A stretch of DNA of 64,000 nucleotides, taken from the NCBI GenBank assembly GCA_050949905.1, contig JBMNGP010000015.1:1-64000 (forward strand). Reading direction: 5' to 3'. Source of the DNA: DUML01 sp050949905. Its GTDB lineage: Bacteria; Bacillota; Desulfitobacteriia; Desulfitobacteriales; Syntrophobotulaceae. The notes below the pieces were generated by a model. The model was not told the DNA's origin. It saw only the letters and a program-made list of their open reading frames with translations, and made no database searches. A program made the position numbers and the translations under genes. The stretch's first letter is position 1; each line of letters opens with the position of its first letter. This document shows positions 23,229 through 32,700 of this stretch, piece after piece.

Positions 23229-26200
23229 ATGGCAAAAATGAAAACCATGTCTGGAAATGAAGCTGCGGCTCATGCGTCGTATGCCTTTTCCGAAGTTGCG
23301 ACCATCTTTCCGATAACTCCTTCGTCCGATATGGCGGAGATGGTGGATGAATGGGCCGCACATGGCAGAAAAAACATTTTCGGTCAACCTATGAAAGTTG
23401 TTGAAATGCAGTCTGAAGCGGGAGCAGCCGGTGCTGTTCACGGCTCACTGCAAGGAGGAGCCCTGACCACAACTTATACAGCATCCCAGGGTCTCTTGCT
23501 GATGATTCCTAATATGTATAAAATTTCCGGCGAACTTTTACCGGGTGTGTTCCATGTTAGTGCCCGTGCTCTCGCTGCGCATGCTCTTTCCATTTTCGGT
23601 GATCACCAGGACGTAATGTCCGTAAGGATGACCGGTTTTGCAATGTTAAGCTCCGGTAGTGTCCAGGAAGCTTTGGATCTGGGCTATATTGCTCACCTTT
23701 GCGCAATTAAAGCCAGAGTTCCTTTCCTGCATTTCTTTGATGGTTTCAGAACTTCCCACGAAATTTCCAAGATCAGTGTTCCTGACTACGAAGAAGTAGG
23801 TACCTTATTGGATTGGGAAGCCTTGAAGAAGTTCAGGGAAAATGCCCTGAATCCGGAACGCCCTGTACTAAGAGGTACGGCACAGAACCCTGATATTTAC
23901 TTCCAGGGCAGAGAAGCAGCCAACCGCTTCTACCAGGCTGTACCGGGCATCGTCGAAGATTACATGAAGAAATATAAAGAACTTACCGGCCGCGAATATC
24001 AGCTCTTCCAATATTATGGAGCACCTGATGCTGAGCGGGTTATCATTGCCATGGGTTCTGTCGGTGATACTATTAGTGAGACCATTGACTACCTGGCTGC
24101 CAAAGGTGAAAAAGTTGGTTTGCTAAGAGTCCGTCTTTTCCGTCCGTTCTCAACTGAGCATTTCCTGAAAGCTCTGCCGAAGACTGTCAAGAAGATTGCT
24201 GTTTTAGAGCGGACTAAAGAGCCCGGTTCACTTGGTGAGCCTCTCTATCTTGATATTGTTGATGTCTTCTATAACCAAGAAGTCAGACCTATTATTGTTG
24301 GCGGCCGTTATGGCTTGGGTTCGAAGGATACCACTCCTTCCCAAATCCTGGCTGTTTACGAAAATCTGAAATTAGATAAACCGAAAAACGGCTTTACCAT
24401 TGGTATTGTTGATGACGTTACCTTTACTTCTTTGGAAGAAAAGGAATTCATTGATACCACTCCGGAAGGCACCATCAGCTGCCAGTTCTGGGGTCTCGGT
24501 GCGGACGGAACTGTTGGAGCCAATAAGCAAGCTATTAAAATTATTGGTGACCATACCAATCTCTACGCCCAGGCTTACTTTGCTTATGACAGCAAGAAGT
24601 CCGGCGGTACAACCGTTTCCCACCTGAGATTCGGTAAAGCGCCGATTAAAGCGCCCTATCTTGTCAATACCGCTGACTATGTTGCCTGCCATAACCAGGC
24701 CTATGTTGATAAATATAATCTCTTAAAAGGCCTTAAGCCAGGCGGCACTTTTGTGCTTAACTGCCAGTGGTCACCGGAAGAACTGGATGAGAAACTCCCG
24801 GATGCCTTAAAGAGAGCCATTGCCGAGAAGAAAGCCCAATTCTATATTATCGATGCTGTGAAAATTGCCCGTGAAATTGGCCTGGGCAGCAGAATTAACA
24901 TGATAATGCAGTCTGCTTTCTTCAAACTGGCCAAAGTTATTCCGCTGGAAGAAGCCCTGCAGTATCTGAAGGATTCCGTTGTTAAAACTTACGGTAAAAA
25001 AGGCCAGGAAATCCTGGATATGAACTTTAAAGCTATTGATGCCGGCTGCAATGCGTTAGTGAAAGTAGAAGTACCTGCTTCCTGGGCTCAGGCAGATCCG
25101 CAAGGCGGTATTTTCTTGGGTACCGACAAAGATCCGGAGTTCATCAAGAAAGTTGTCCGTCCTATGGCAGCCCAAGAAGGGGATAATCTCCCGGTCAGTG
25201 CTTTCCTTGGCCGTGAAGACGGTACTTTCCCGGCAGGAACAACTGCCTTTGAAAAACGCGGTATTGCCGTTACTGTACCGGTCTGGATTAAGGAAAACTG
25301 CACTCAGTGCAACCAGTGTGCCTATATCTGCCCGCATGCCTGCCTGAGACCGTTCCTTTATACGGAAGAAGAAGTCAAGAATGCTCCGGCAGGTTTCGAA
25401 GCTGTCAAAGCCGTTGGTAAAGATTTTGCCGGCCTTCAATACCGCCTGCAGCTTAGCCCATTGGACTGCACCGGCTGCGGCAACTGTGTAGAGATTTGTC
25501 CTTCCAAACAAAAAGCTTTAGTAATGAAAGATGCTGCTGAAATAACTCCGGTGGAAGCACCTCTTTGGGATTATGCCCTGGAGATCTCCAGTAAAGATGA
25601 CAGGATTTCCAATAAATTTACGGTTAAAAACAGTCAGTTCCTCCAGCCTTTAGTTGAGTTCAGCGGAGCTTGCCCGGGTTGCGGTGAAACTGCCTATGTC
25701 AAGCTTCTTACCCAATTATTCGGAGACAGAATGATGATCGCCAATGCCACAGGTTGTACCTCGATTTGGGGCGGCAGCGCACCGTCAGTTCCTTATACTG
25801 TGAATAAAGAAGGTAAAGGACCGACTTGGGCCAACTCTTTGTTCGAAGACAATGCTGAGTATGGCTACGGTATGTTCCTGGGCGTTCAGCAGCAGCGCCA
25901 GCTTCTGGCTCAAGAAATGAAAGAGGCTATGAACCTGGATATTCCGGCAGAACTGAAAGCCGCATTTGAGGAATGGCTTGCTAACATGAATGTTGGCGAA
26001 GCTTCTAAGGCTGCATCCAAGAAAGTCTTAGCTGCTTTTGATAAAGTTGATCCTAACTCCAATGAGCTTCTGGCTAAGATCTGGGAGAAAAAAGATCATC
26101 TGGTTAAGAAATCCCAGTGGATTGTCGGCGGTGACGGCTGGGCTTATGATATCGGTTACGGCGGTTTGGACCATGTTCTGGCCTCCGGCGATGATGTCAA

Positions 26201-26765
26201 CATTCTCGTTGTAGATACTGAGGTTTATTCCAATACCGGCGGTCAGTCTTCCAAGGCTACGCCGAGGGCTGCTGTAGCTAAATTCCAGGCAGCCGGTAAG
26301 AAAATCCGCAAAAAAGACCTCGGCATGATGGCTATCAGCTATGGTTATGTTTATGTCGCTCAGGTTTCCTTAGGAGCCAGCTTGACCCAAACTATGAAAG
26401 CCTTCCAAGAAGCCGAAGCCTATAACGGACCATCTCTCATCATTGCCTATGCTCCGTGTATTAACCACGGTATCCGTACCGGTATGGCTACCAGTATTAT
26501 TCAAGCTAAGAAAGCCGTTGAAGCCGGTTACTGGCACCTGTACCGCTTCAATCCGGATCTCCTGGAAAAAGGCGAGAAACCGTTCAGCCTGGATTCCAAG
26601 GAGCCAAGTGCTTCCTTCAGAGACTTCATTATGTCTGAAGTCCGTTATACTTCCCTCCTCAGAACCTTCCCAGAGACCGCTGAACAATTGTTTGTCGGAG
26701 CCGAGAAATTCGCTAACGAGCGCTATAAGTCCTACAAACGTTTGGCTGAGCAAAACTGGGATTAA
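23229..26765 (+). CDS. nifJ: Pyruvate:ferredoxin (flavodoxin) oxidoreductase
   Basis: This is the single-chain enzyme of 1,178 residues that converts pyruvate and CoA to acetyl-CoA, CO2 and reduced ferredoxin, central to anaerobic carbon metabolism. N-terminal domains (EVATIFPITPSSDMAE) come first, then a two-cluster ferredoxin insert (CTQCNQCAYICPHAC and CTGCGNCVEICPSKQ, about 690-760). A further cluster site is CPGCGETAY. The thiamine diphosphate site is GDGWAYDIGYGG ... NTGGQSSKATPRAA. Codon use looks biased toward a highly expressed gene. It is monocistronic by layout. In B. subtilis the corresponding place, between bofA and csfB, holds an rRNA operon. Confidence 0.97.
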   Translation: MAKMKTMSGNEAAAHASYAFSEVATIFPITPSSDMAEMVDEWAAHGRKNIFGQPMKVVEMQSEAGAAGAVHGSLQGGALTTTYTASQGLLLMIPNMYKISGELLPGVFHVSARALAAHALSIFGDHQDVMSVRMTGFAMLSSGSVQEALDLGYIAHLCAIKARVPFLHFFDGFRTSHEISKISVPDYEEVGTLLDWEALKKFRENALNPERPVLRGTAQNPDIYFQGREAANRFYQAVPGIVEDYMKKYKELTGREYQLFQYYGAPDAERVIIAMGSVGDTISETIDYLAAKGEKVGLLRVRLFRPFSTEHFLKALPKTVKKIAVLERTKEPGSLGEPLYLDIVDVFYNQEVRPIIVGGRYGLGSKDTTPSQILAVYENLKLDKPKNGFTIGIVDDVTFTSLEEKEFIDTTPEGTISCQFWGLGADGTVGANKQAIKIIGDHTNLYAQAYFAYDSKKSGGTTVSHLRFGKAPIKAPYLVNTADYVACHNQAYVDKYNLLKGLKPGGTFVLNCQWSPEELDEKLPDALKRAIAEKKAQFYIIDAVKIAREIGLGSRINMIMQSAFFKLAKVIPLEEALQYLKDSVVKTYGKKGQEILDMNFKAIDAGCNALVKVEVPASWAQADPQGGIFLGTDKDPEFIKKVVRPMAAQEGDNLPVSAFLGREDGTFPAGTTAFEKRGIAVTVPVWIKENCTQCNQCAYICPHACLRPFLYTEEEVKNAPAGFEAVKAVGKDFAGLQYRLQLSPLDCTGCGNCVEICPSKQKALVMKDAAEITPVEAPLWDYALEISSKDDRISNKFTVKNSQFLQPLVEFSGACPGCGETAYVKLLTQLFGDRMMIANATGCTSIWGGSAPSVPYTVNKEGKGPTWANSLFEDNAEYGYGMFLGVQQQRQLLAQEMKEAMNLDIPAELKAAFEEWLANMNVGEASKAASKKVLAAFDKVDPNSNELLAKIWEKKDHLVKKSQWIVGGDGWAYDIGYGGLDHVLASGDDVNILVVDTEVYSNTGGQSSKATPRAAVAKFQAAGKKIRKKDLGMMAISYGYVYVAQVSLGASLTQTMKAFQEAEAYNGPSLIIAYAPCINHGIRTGMATSIIQAKKAVEAGYWHLYRFNPDLLEKGEKPFSLDSKEPSASFRDFIMSEVRYTSLLRTFPETAEQLFVGAEKFANERYKSYKRLAEQNWD

Positions 26766-26826
26766 GGTTAAGTACGGAATTTTCTTGCAGCCTAAGCTGC
26801 CTTAAGCTGCAAAAATTCTTTAGCTA

Positions 26827-26854
26827 AGAGAGCGGGTTTTATACCCCGCTCTCT
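26827..26854 (+). terminator. Hairpin after PFOR gene
   Basis: AGAGAGCGGG (26827-26836) pairs with CCCGCTCTCT (26845-26854) and is followed by TGTTG. It is a likely terminator, though the T-run is poor. Confidence 0.65.
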
Positions 26855-26858
26855 TGTT

Positions 26859-26898
26859 GCGAACCCCGTGAGCATTAATTCACGGGGTTCGCAGTATT
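26859..26898. terminator. Bidirectional terminator between convergent genes
   Basis: A 13-bp perfect stem, GCGAACCCCGTGA (26859-26871) / TCACGGGGTTCGC (26880-26892), is followed by AGTATTTTT on the plus strand. It lies between the PFOR gene and the convergent sulfatase gene. Confidence 0.8.
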
Positions 26899-26936
26899 TT
26901 TACGGCTTCCAGTTATCATTTTCAGGCAGCTAAGGG

Positions 26937-28826
26937 CTAATTGTCCTTAGTTTGATTCAAATACTCAAGGTACCTATCTGCCAGCCGCAGGAGGGCTTTA
27001 ATTCTCTTTTCTTCTTGCAGGAAAAGCTCATGGTCTTTAACCGCTTGTCGTGTTTTGATGTTCACTCCCGTGTCGCTCCCGGGTAAGTAAAAAGTGTTGC
27101 CGGTTATTAAGGTTCCTTCCGGATTATAAAAGCGGAAACCCAGGAGATTTTGCTTGTAATTTAAGAGGTCTTGACCGAAAACAAGCTGGTCGCTCAGCGA
27201 AATGCCTAAAAGGTTAGCCAAAGTAGGCAGAATATCGATTTGCCCGCCGACGTTTTCAATAACCTGGGGTTTTAAGCCCGGGACTCTAATAAGCAAAGGA
27301 ACATGCAGGCGGTCGATGGCGTCATGCTCTCTTCCCAGCAAGGCTAAGAAATCCTTCTGCAGCTGGGGGTCCATAGCTTTAGTAAAGCCATAGTGGTCGC
27401 CGAAAACTACTAATAAGGACTTATCCCATAACTTCGAAGCCTTCAAATCTTCAATAAATCGCCCCAAAGCGTAATCCTGATAATTGACGGAGTATAAATA
27501 ATTGCCCAGCAGGGTTCCTTCTAATTCGGAGGGCAGCTTGATCCGCTTGCGCTCATCCGGCAATTTGAAGGGATGATGATTAGTAAGAGTTATTAAGCTG
27601 GCATAGAACTTTTGCCCCTTTGCTTGGAGTTCAAGGAGCTCTGGCAGGGCTTTTTTAAAGAGAACCTCATCGGAAGACCCCCAGGGGCCAAGACGGTCTT
27701 CATTCTGGTAAAACTCCCGGTCATAATATTGGTCAAAACCGAGGCAGGGATAGAGGTTATCCCTGTTCCAGAAAGTTACCACATTAGGATGAAAAGTCAG
27801 TGCGACATAGCCATTTTGTTTGAGAAGCCTAGGAAGTGAAGGGTATTTGATACCTATAAAATCAGTAGCTATTCCTCCCCTGGCCCGTGGATAAAGAGAT
27901 GTATTGGTAATAAACTCCGCATCGGAAGTATTGCCTTGCCCGATTTGGCTGTAAAAATAGGGAAAATACATACTCTCTTTACAGAGACGATTAAGGTTAG
28001 GGGTAATTTGTTGCTGATTGATTTCCAGGTCAACCAGAAAACTTTCTGTTGATTCTAACTGAACCAGAATGATATTACAGCCTGCGGCAGCAGCATAATA
28101 ATTCGGCCACGCCACAGGTTTGATTTGTTTGAGTTCATTAATTGCTGCTTGGTTAAAACTGTTTTCTGCCGCGGAAGAATTTTCGCTTGCGTAATTATTG
28201 AAGGTGGCCAAGAGAGCATATCCCTGGGCATTGAGCAAGCCCACTCCGCGGGCCATAGCCATTAAGTTATCTTTAGCCGGATAGTGCCAGACATTGAACC
28301 CAATAAGCAAAAGGGAGAAAAGAACCAGGGGCAAGACGAATTTTTTGGTTTTATAGTGTGAGTCAGAATGAGTCACAGGGAAGCGGCGAGCGCTCCAGCG
28401 ATAACGCCTGCGGGGTTTAAACCGGTAAAAGTACCGGCTTAAGAATCTAAGAAAAAAGTCAAGATAAAAACAAAGATACGCCGGCGAGAAGAGTTCGGCA
28501 ATGCTGGCGCTTAAGTCTTTGACCAGCACAATTTGCCTTAGGGCACTGAAATTAAACATTTGGCCAAAATAATTATAGTAGATGACACTGGCTAAAAAAT
28601 AAGTTGATAACATGAGGTTGCTTATCCAGAACAACTCTGTTTTTCGAGGGCTGGCTAGCTCCAGCAGCCCAAAAATAACAATTGCTGAGGCTAACTCCAG
28701 GCCAATGAGCAGCAAGCCGGCGGATTGAGGAAAGATAAAGCTTCTGAGATAAAGGATTTTCAGGAGAATAAGAGCTGTGAAAAAGGGAACCCTTAATCGG
28801 AAAAAGTCCCTCAAAGGTATTAGCAT
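26937..28826 (-). CDS. LtaS-family sulfatase / phosphoglycerol transferase
   Basis: This membrane enzyme of 629 residues has about five N-terminal hydrophobic helices followed by an extracytoplasmic sulfatase-fold domain from about residue 235. Family motifs include NIILVQLEST (metal site and nucleophile Thr region), GQGNTSDAEF, and VVFGDHYG. LtaS proteins polymerise glycerol phosphate into lipoteichoic acid, but related proteins transfer phosphoglycerol or phosphoethanolamine to other glycans, so the exact product is uncertain. It stands alone, convergent with the PFOR gene. Confidence 0.82.
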   Translation of the reverse strand: MLIPLRDFFRLRVPFFTALILLKILYLRSFIFPQSAGLLLIGLELASAIVIFGLLELASPRKTELFWISNLMLSTYFLASVIYYNYFGQMFNFSALRQIVLVKDLSASIAELFSPAYLCFYLDFFLRFLSRYFYRFKPRRRYRWSARRFPVTHSDSHYKTKKFVLPLVLFSLLLIGFNVWHYPAKDNLMAMARGVGLLNAQGYALLATFNNYASENSSAAENSFNQAAINELKQIKPVAWPNYYAAAAGCNIILVQLESTESFLVDLEINQQQITPNLNRLCKESMYFPYFYSQIGQGNTSDAEFITNTSLYPRARGGIATDFIGIKYPSLPRLLKQNGYVALTFHPNVVTFWNRDNLYPCLGFDQYYDREFYQNEDRLGPWGSSDEVLFKKALPELLELQAKGQKFYASLITLTNHHPFKLPDERKRIKLPSELEGTLLGNYLYSVNYQDYALGRFIEDLKASKLWDKSLLVVFGDHYGFTKAMDPQLQKDFLALLGREHDAIDRLHVPLLIRVPGLKPQVIENVGGQIDILPTLANLLGISLSDQLVFGQDLLNYKQNLLGFRFYNPEGTLITGNTFYLPGSDTGVNIKTRQAVKDHELFLQEEKRIKALLRLADRYLEYLNQTKDN

Positions 28827-29043
28827 GTATAAATAATCCTTTCCGTTTGCATAGTTTAGAGAGAGTCTTGCTTCATTTCATCCTATGACTTAAAGAGAAA
28901 AGGTATGTTCCTAAACAGCTCGCTAAAAATGTAAAATTATACTAATAACCTATTTTTCCGGAAAGAATATAGTAAAGTAGGTCAGCAGGAAGCAATGTTT
29001 AGTTGCCGGTTTTAGATATACGAGGGTAAAGGAGCGATAGTCA

Positions 29044-29271
29044 ATGGCAATAATCTATCCCCAATGTTCGATTTGCGGCCTAGTGCCGGAGAATGGATTA
29101 TATGATGGTCTCTATCTGAGAGGGAGATTTATTTGCTCCGGCTGTGAAAAAAAGCTTGTTGCTACCGGCCCGGACTCCGCTAATTATGAAGAGCAGATTC
29201 AATATATTAGAGGGATTCTGTTTACTGCTTTACATAGAGTGAAAAAAAATTCAAAATATGTTACAATATAA
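29044..29271 (+). CDS. csfB: Sigma-G inhibitor Gin-like zinc protein
   Basis: This 75-residue protein has two CxxC pairs (CSICG near residue 8 and CSGCEKKL near 36) that would bind zinc, with G-L-Y-D-G-L-Y-L-R-G-R between them, as in the Gin/CsfB anti-sigma factors. These restrain sigma-G (and sigma-E) during sporulation. The location before a YaaO-like decarboxylase matches csfB in B. subtilis. The identification rests on the cysteine pattern, size and synteny. Confidence 0.78.
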   Translation: MAIIYPQCSICGLVPENGLYDGLYLRGRFICSGCEKKLVATGPDSANYEEQIQYIRGILFTALHRVKKNSKYVTI

Positions 29272-29296
29272 TATCGTCTAACTTTGGAGGAGTACG

Positions 29297-30742
29297 GTGG
29301 ATTCTTTAAGAAAGCAGCTTTTAAGCTATACAAAATCTGGGATGTACTCCTTTCATACGCCCGGCCATAAAGGGCGGAGTGATCTTTTGGCTGCCCTACT
29401 GTTTCCGGATTATGATTTGACTGAACTTCCGGGGTTGGATATTCTGCATAATCCGCAGGGAGTAATTGCCGCTGCCCAGGGAAGGGCTGCCGAGATCTAT
29501 GGCGCTGAAGAAACGTACTTTCTTGTTAACGGAGCTACCGCCGGTAATCAGGCCATGCTCTTGTCACTGGCTGCCGGCCCAGGTCTAAGGGGCAAAAAGA
29601 TTCGCATTCAACGGCAAGTTCACCGTTCTGTTATAGGTGCCCTGGTTCTTTCCGGGCTTACTCCCGAGTATGTACCGGCAGTCATTCACCCTGATTTCAA
29701 TTTGCCGCTGGGCTTAGATGCTGAGCAGCTTTTGGCCGATAACGGTGAAATAGGGGCATTTCATCTGACAAGCCCCAGTTACTATGGAACCGTAATTGAT
29801 CTGGCAGCGATCACTAAGGAGCGGGATAAAGCTTGTCCCTCCCTTCCCTGCCTGGTGGATCAGGCTCACGGTTCTCACTTTTTAGGCAGTAATTTTCCTG
29901 AGAGTGCTCTCAAGCAAGGCGCAGACCTTGTTGTCCACAGTACTCATAAGACATTGTCCGCGCTGACTCAGGCTGCCATGCTGCATGTCCAGGGCAAGCG
30001 CATAAATAGGATGGCCTTAAAACAGTCTTTAGAACTCCTGCAAACATCCAGTCCCAGCTATTTATTAATGGCTTCTTTGGAAAACGCCGTTAATCACCTG
30101 CAAGCCGCTGTTCCCTGGGATGATCTAAGGTGGGAAGTAAATAAACTGCAGGAAGGCCTGGAGGGAGAATTAAGGATATTGACAGCCCGGGATGCCGGTC
30201 GTTACGGTATCATGGATGTTGATTGGTCCAAGATTTTAGTTAATTTAAACTCCTTAGTCATTAGCACAGGTGAAGCTGTGGAGATTTTAAGGAAGAAATT
30301 TCGCCTTGAGCCGGAATTGTGGGATGACAGCAATATTTTGTTCGTCTTGGGGATAGGCAGCAAGCCGGAAGATGTGCGGGTTTTGCATGGGGCTTTGGCC
30401 TATCTGGCCAGGGAGTACCGATCGAAAACTGCCAAAGGAAACCTGCCTAAGTTCCTCCAAAACAGCGATCCGGCCAAAGGTGGAAGGCAGCTGGCCGTAC
30501 CGCCGCTGCGCCTTACTCCCCGGGAAGCTTGGTTCGCGCCCCAAAAAACCGTGCCGGTCAGGGAGTCCTTAGGTCAAATAGCTGGAGAAACCATCTCAGT
30601 ATATCCTCCGGGGATTCCGCTGGTAGCTGCCGGGGAAGAAATAACCCCGCTCATTCATGATTATCTCAACCGGGCGGAGGAATACAATTGGCAGGGCTGG
30701 CAGGGGTTTAGAGAAAAGAAAATTCGAGTTATAGATATATGA
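29297..30742 (+). CDS. Orn/Lys/Arg decarboxylase family protein (YaaO-like)
   Basis: This is a pyridoxal-phosphate enzyme of 481 residues, fold type I. The N-terminus has the family start SFHTPGHKGR. The PLP lysine lies in HSTHKTLSALTQAAML near residue 220, and DQAHGSHF provides the cofactor Asp/His. The C-terminal decarboxylase domain includes ISVYPPGIPLVAAGEEI. The start is GTG 29297 behind TTGGAGGA. The substrate among arginine, lysine and ornithine cannot be read from sequence. In B. subtilis yaaO also precedes tmk-yaaQ-yaaR-holB; those three middle genes are missing here. Confidence 0.88.
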   Translation: MDSLRKQLLSYTKSGMYSFHTPGHKGRSDLLAALLFPDYDLTELPGLDILHNPQGVIAAAQGRAAEIYGAEETYFLVNGATAGNQAMLLSLAAGPGLRGKKIRIQRQVHRSVIGALVLSGLTPEYVPAVIHPDFNLPLGLDAEQLLADNGEIGAFHLTSPSYYGTVIDLAAITKERDKACPSLPCLVDQAHGSHFLGSNFPESALKQGADLVVHSTHKTLSALTQAAMLHVQGKRINRMALKQSLELLQTSSPSYLLMASLENAVNHLQAAVPWDDLRWEVNKLQEGLEGELRILTARDAGRYGIMDVDWSKILVNLNSLVISTGEAVEILRKKFRLEPELWDDSNILFVLGIGSKPEDVRVLHGALAYLAREYRSKTAKGNLPKFLQNSDPAKGGRQLAVPPLRLTPREAWFAPQKTVPVRESLGQIAGETISVYPPGIPLVAAGEEITPLIHDYLNRAEEYNWQGWQGFREKKIRVIDI

Positions 30743-30754
30743 GGTGAGAAGGCG

Positions 30755-31600
30755 ATGAGCGCGAACTTCAAATTAATCAAAAAAGCTGCCTTAGAAGGCA
30801 GAATTGCTCATCTGTACCTTTTTCACGGCAGCGGGACGGAGGAAAGGCGGGGGGCTGTTCTGGAATTGGCTCTCGTGTTAAACTGTAAGGGAGAGAATCG
30901 GCCTTGCGGTGAATGCCCCGCCTGTAAAAAAATCCGCTCGGGCAATCACCCCGATGTTCATATTATCAGGCCGCTAAAGACATCCCTTGGGATTGAACAG
31001 ATCATGACCTTAAAAGCTAAGATTTATCAGCAGAGCTATGAAGGCCAATACAGGATTGGCCTGATAGAAGAGGCTGAAAAGCTTACACTTCCGGCAGCCA
31101 ATGCCCTTTTGAAGATTGCCGAGGAGCCCCCGGCTAATACCGTTCTTATCTTTAGCACCGGGAATGCGGAAGGAATTATTAGCACCCTGCGCAGCCGGGC
31201 TCAAGCCGTATATTTTCCACCCCCGCAGGCTCAAGCCTGGGGTGCGGAGCGGGATGCCTTTAGTTTAAGCGGAGGAGACCCGGATTTAGCCAGGAGGATT
31301 GAAGTGCTTGGCACGGAGAGGGTTAAGGAATGGCTGACAAAATACTTTGACATCCTAAAGGCTGAAGATTTTACCATGGTTTTTAGGCTCTGGCCTTTAG
31401 AGAAAGAAGAGTTTCAGGTTTTTCTCCAGGTTTTGGCTGTAACGGGCAAAGATTTGGTGCTGCAGAGGAAGATTTCTCCTCAATTTATAGCGGAAATTAG
31501 ACAAATTTCGCAAGCTGTAAGCAAACAGGTAAACCACAGGTTGGCTTTGGAGGTTTTGGCTCTTAAACATCTCAAACTGGGAGGAACAAAAATTGGTTAA
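30755..31600 (+). CDS. holB: DNA polymerase III delta' subunit
   Basis: This clamp-loader subunit has 281 residues and is related to the DnaX ATPase domain but lacks a functional P-loop (FHGSGTEERR). It retains the zinc-finger cysteines (CKGENRPCGECPAC) and the sensor/SRC-like stretch LRSRAQAVYF. ATG 30755 follows GAGGTGAGAAGG. It overlaps the ricT gene by 8 nt. The position holB-ricT-yabA-rsmI is the conserved Firmicutes order. Confidence 0.92.
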   Translation: MSANFKLIKKAALEGRIAHLYLFHGSGTEERRGAVLELALVLNCKGENRPCGECPACKKIRSGNHPDVHIIRPLKTSLGIEQIMTLKAKIYQQSYEGQYRIGLIEEAEKLTLPAANALLKIAEEPPANTVLIFSTGNAEGIISTLRSRAQAVYFPPPQAQAWGAERDAFSLSGGDPDLARRIEVLGTERVKEWLTKYFDILKAEDFTMVFRLWPLEKEEFQVFLQVLAVTGKDLVLQRKISPQFIAEIRQISQAVSKQVNHRLALEVLALKHLKLGGTKIG

Positions 31601-32345
31601 AATGGTTGGAATTCGCTTTAAAAAGGCTGGGAAAATTTACTACTTTCTACCTGGCGGCCATGATATAAAGGTCGGGGATAATGTTATCGTGGAAACAGCA
31701 CGGGGCATGGAGTTTGGCAAAGTGGTTCTGCCCTTACGCGAAATACCGCCCGAGGAAATTGTTGCTCCTTTGAAAGAAGTACTGCGCAAAGCTACGCCCG
31801 CAGATGAAGAGCAATATTACAATAATGAAAAAAAAGAAAAAGAGGCTTTCCAGATTTGTTTAACAAAAATTGCTGCTCACAACTTGCCAATGAAGCTGAT
31901 TGATGTGGAATACACCTTTGACTGTAATAAAATTATCTTTTCTTTCACAGCCGAAGGCCGGGTTGATTTTCGGGAACTGGTTAAAGATTTGGCAGCGGTA
32001 TTTAGAACTCGTATCGAGCTAAGGCAAATTGGGGTACGAGATGAGGCCAAAATGCTCGGAGGACTGGGATCCTGCGGCCGGGAGCTGTGCTGTGCCTCTT
32101 TTCTGGGCGACTTTGAGCCTGTCTCCATCCGCATGGCTAAAGACCAGAACCTTTCCCTTAACCCAACTAAAATTTCGGGGATCTGCGGCCGTTTAATGTG
32201 CTGCTTGAAATATGAAAACGGTTGTTATGAAGGTGAGGGCTGCTGTATAAAAGCCGATAAAAGTAAAAATATTTATAATGAATTGTTAGATGAAGAGAGT
32301 AAGGTTGAATTAAGCAAGCTTGTCGCAGAGGAAGCGGAGGAATAG
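31593..32345 (+). CDS. ricT: RicT/YaaT PSP1-domain protein
   Basis: This 250-residue protein has a PSP1 C-terminal domain. In B. subtilis it forms an iron-sulfur-bearing complex with RicA (YmcA) and RicF (YlbF) that supports RNase Y-dependent mRNA maturation and sporulation. Cysteine pairs expected for cluster binding are visible (CGRELCCASF, CGRLMCCLKY, CYEGEGCC). The start is TTG 31593 behind GGAGGA (ATG 31602 is possible). It overlaps holB. Confidence 0.93.
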   Translation: MVKMVGIRFKKAGKIYYFLPGGHDIKVGDNVIVETARGMEFGKVVLPLREIPPEEIVAPLKEVLRKATPADEEQYYNNEKKEKEAFQICLTKIAAHNLPMKLIDVEYTFDCNKIIFSFTAEGRVDFRELVKDLAAVFRTRIELRQIGVRDEAKMLGGLGSCGRELCCASFLGDFEPVSIRMAKDQNLSLNPTKISGICGRLMCCLKYENGCYEGEGCCIKADKSKNIYNELLDEESKVELSKLVAEEAEE

Positions 32346-32347
32346 AA

Positions 32348-32656
32348 TTGGGTCAGCTCTACCAGGCTATTACTGAAGTTGAAGAAAACCTTTCCAGGCT
32401 TTTAGGTGAGGTCAAAAGCCTTCGCCAATACATTGAATACCTGGAGGAGGAAAATATTAAACTGAAAAGGCAGCTCTGTGCCGTTTCGGAAGCAGATACG
32501 GCTAGGGTTCAAAAAAATGCGGCCAGAATACAAAAAGAAGCCCATGAGAATCTGGAAAAGTTATACCAAGAGGGTTTCCATGTATGCCATATTTATTTCG
32601 GGGAGCCTATGGAAGGCAGCTGTCTCTTCTGTAATGCTTTTTTAAGGAAAGACTGA
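32348..32656 (+). CDS. yabA: Replication initiation-control protein YabA
   Basis: This 102-residue protein has an N-terminal coiled coil (VEENLSRLLGEVKSLRQYIE...) and a C-terminal zinc site (CHIYFGEPMEGSCLFC). YabA binds DnaA and DnaN and limits replication initiation. The start is TTG 32348 behind GGAGGAATAG, 2 nt after the ricT stop, so the two are coupled. Confidence 0.92.
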   Translation: MGQLYQAITEVEENLSRLLGEVKSLRQYIEYLEEENIKLKRQLCAVSEADTARVQKNAARIQKEAHENLEKLYQEGFHVCHIYFGEPMEGSCLFCNAFLRKD

Positions 32657-32700
32657 ATCATTAATTATTGATGGGAGTAGATTGCTTGCGGGAGGATACC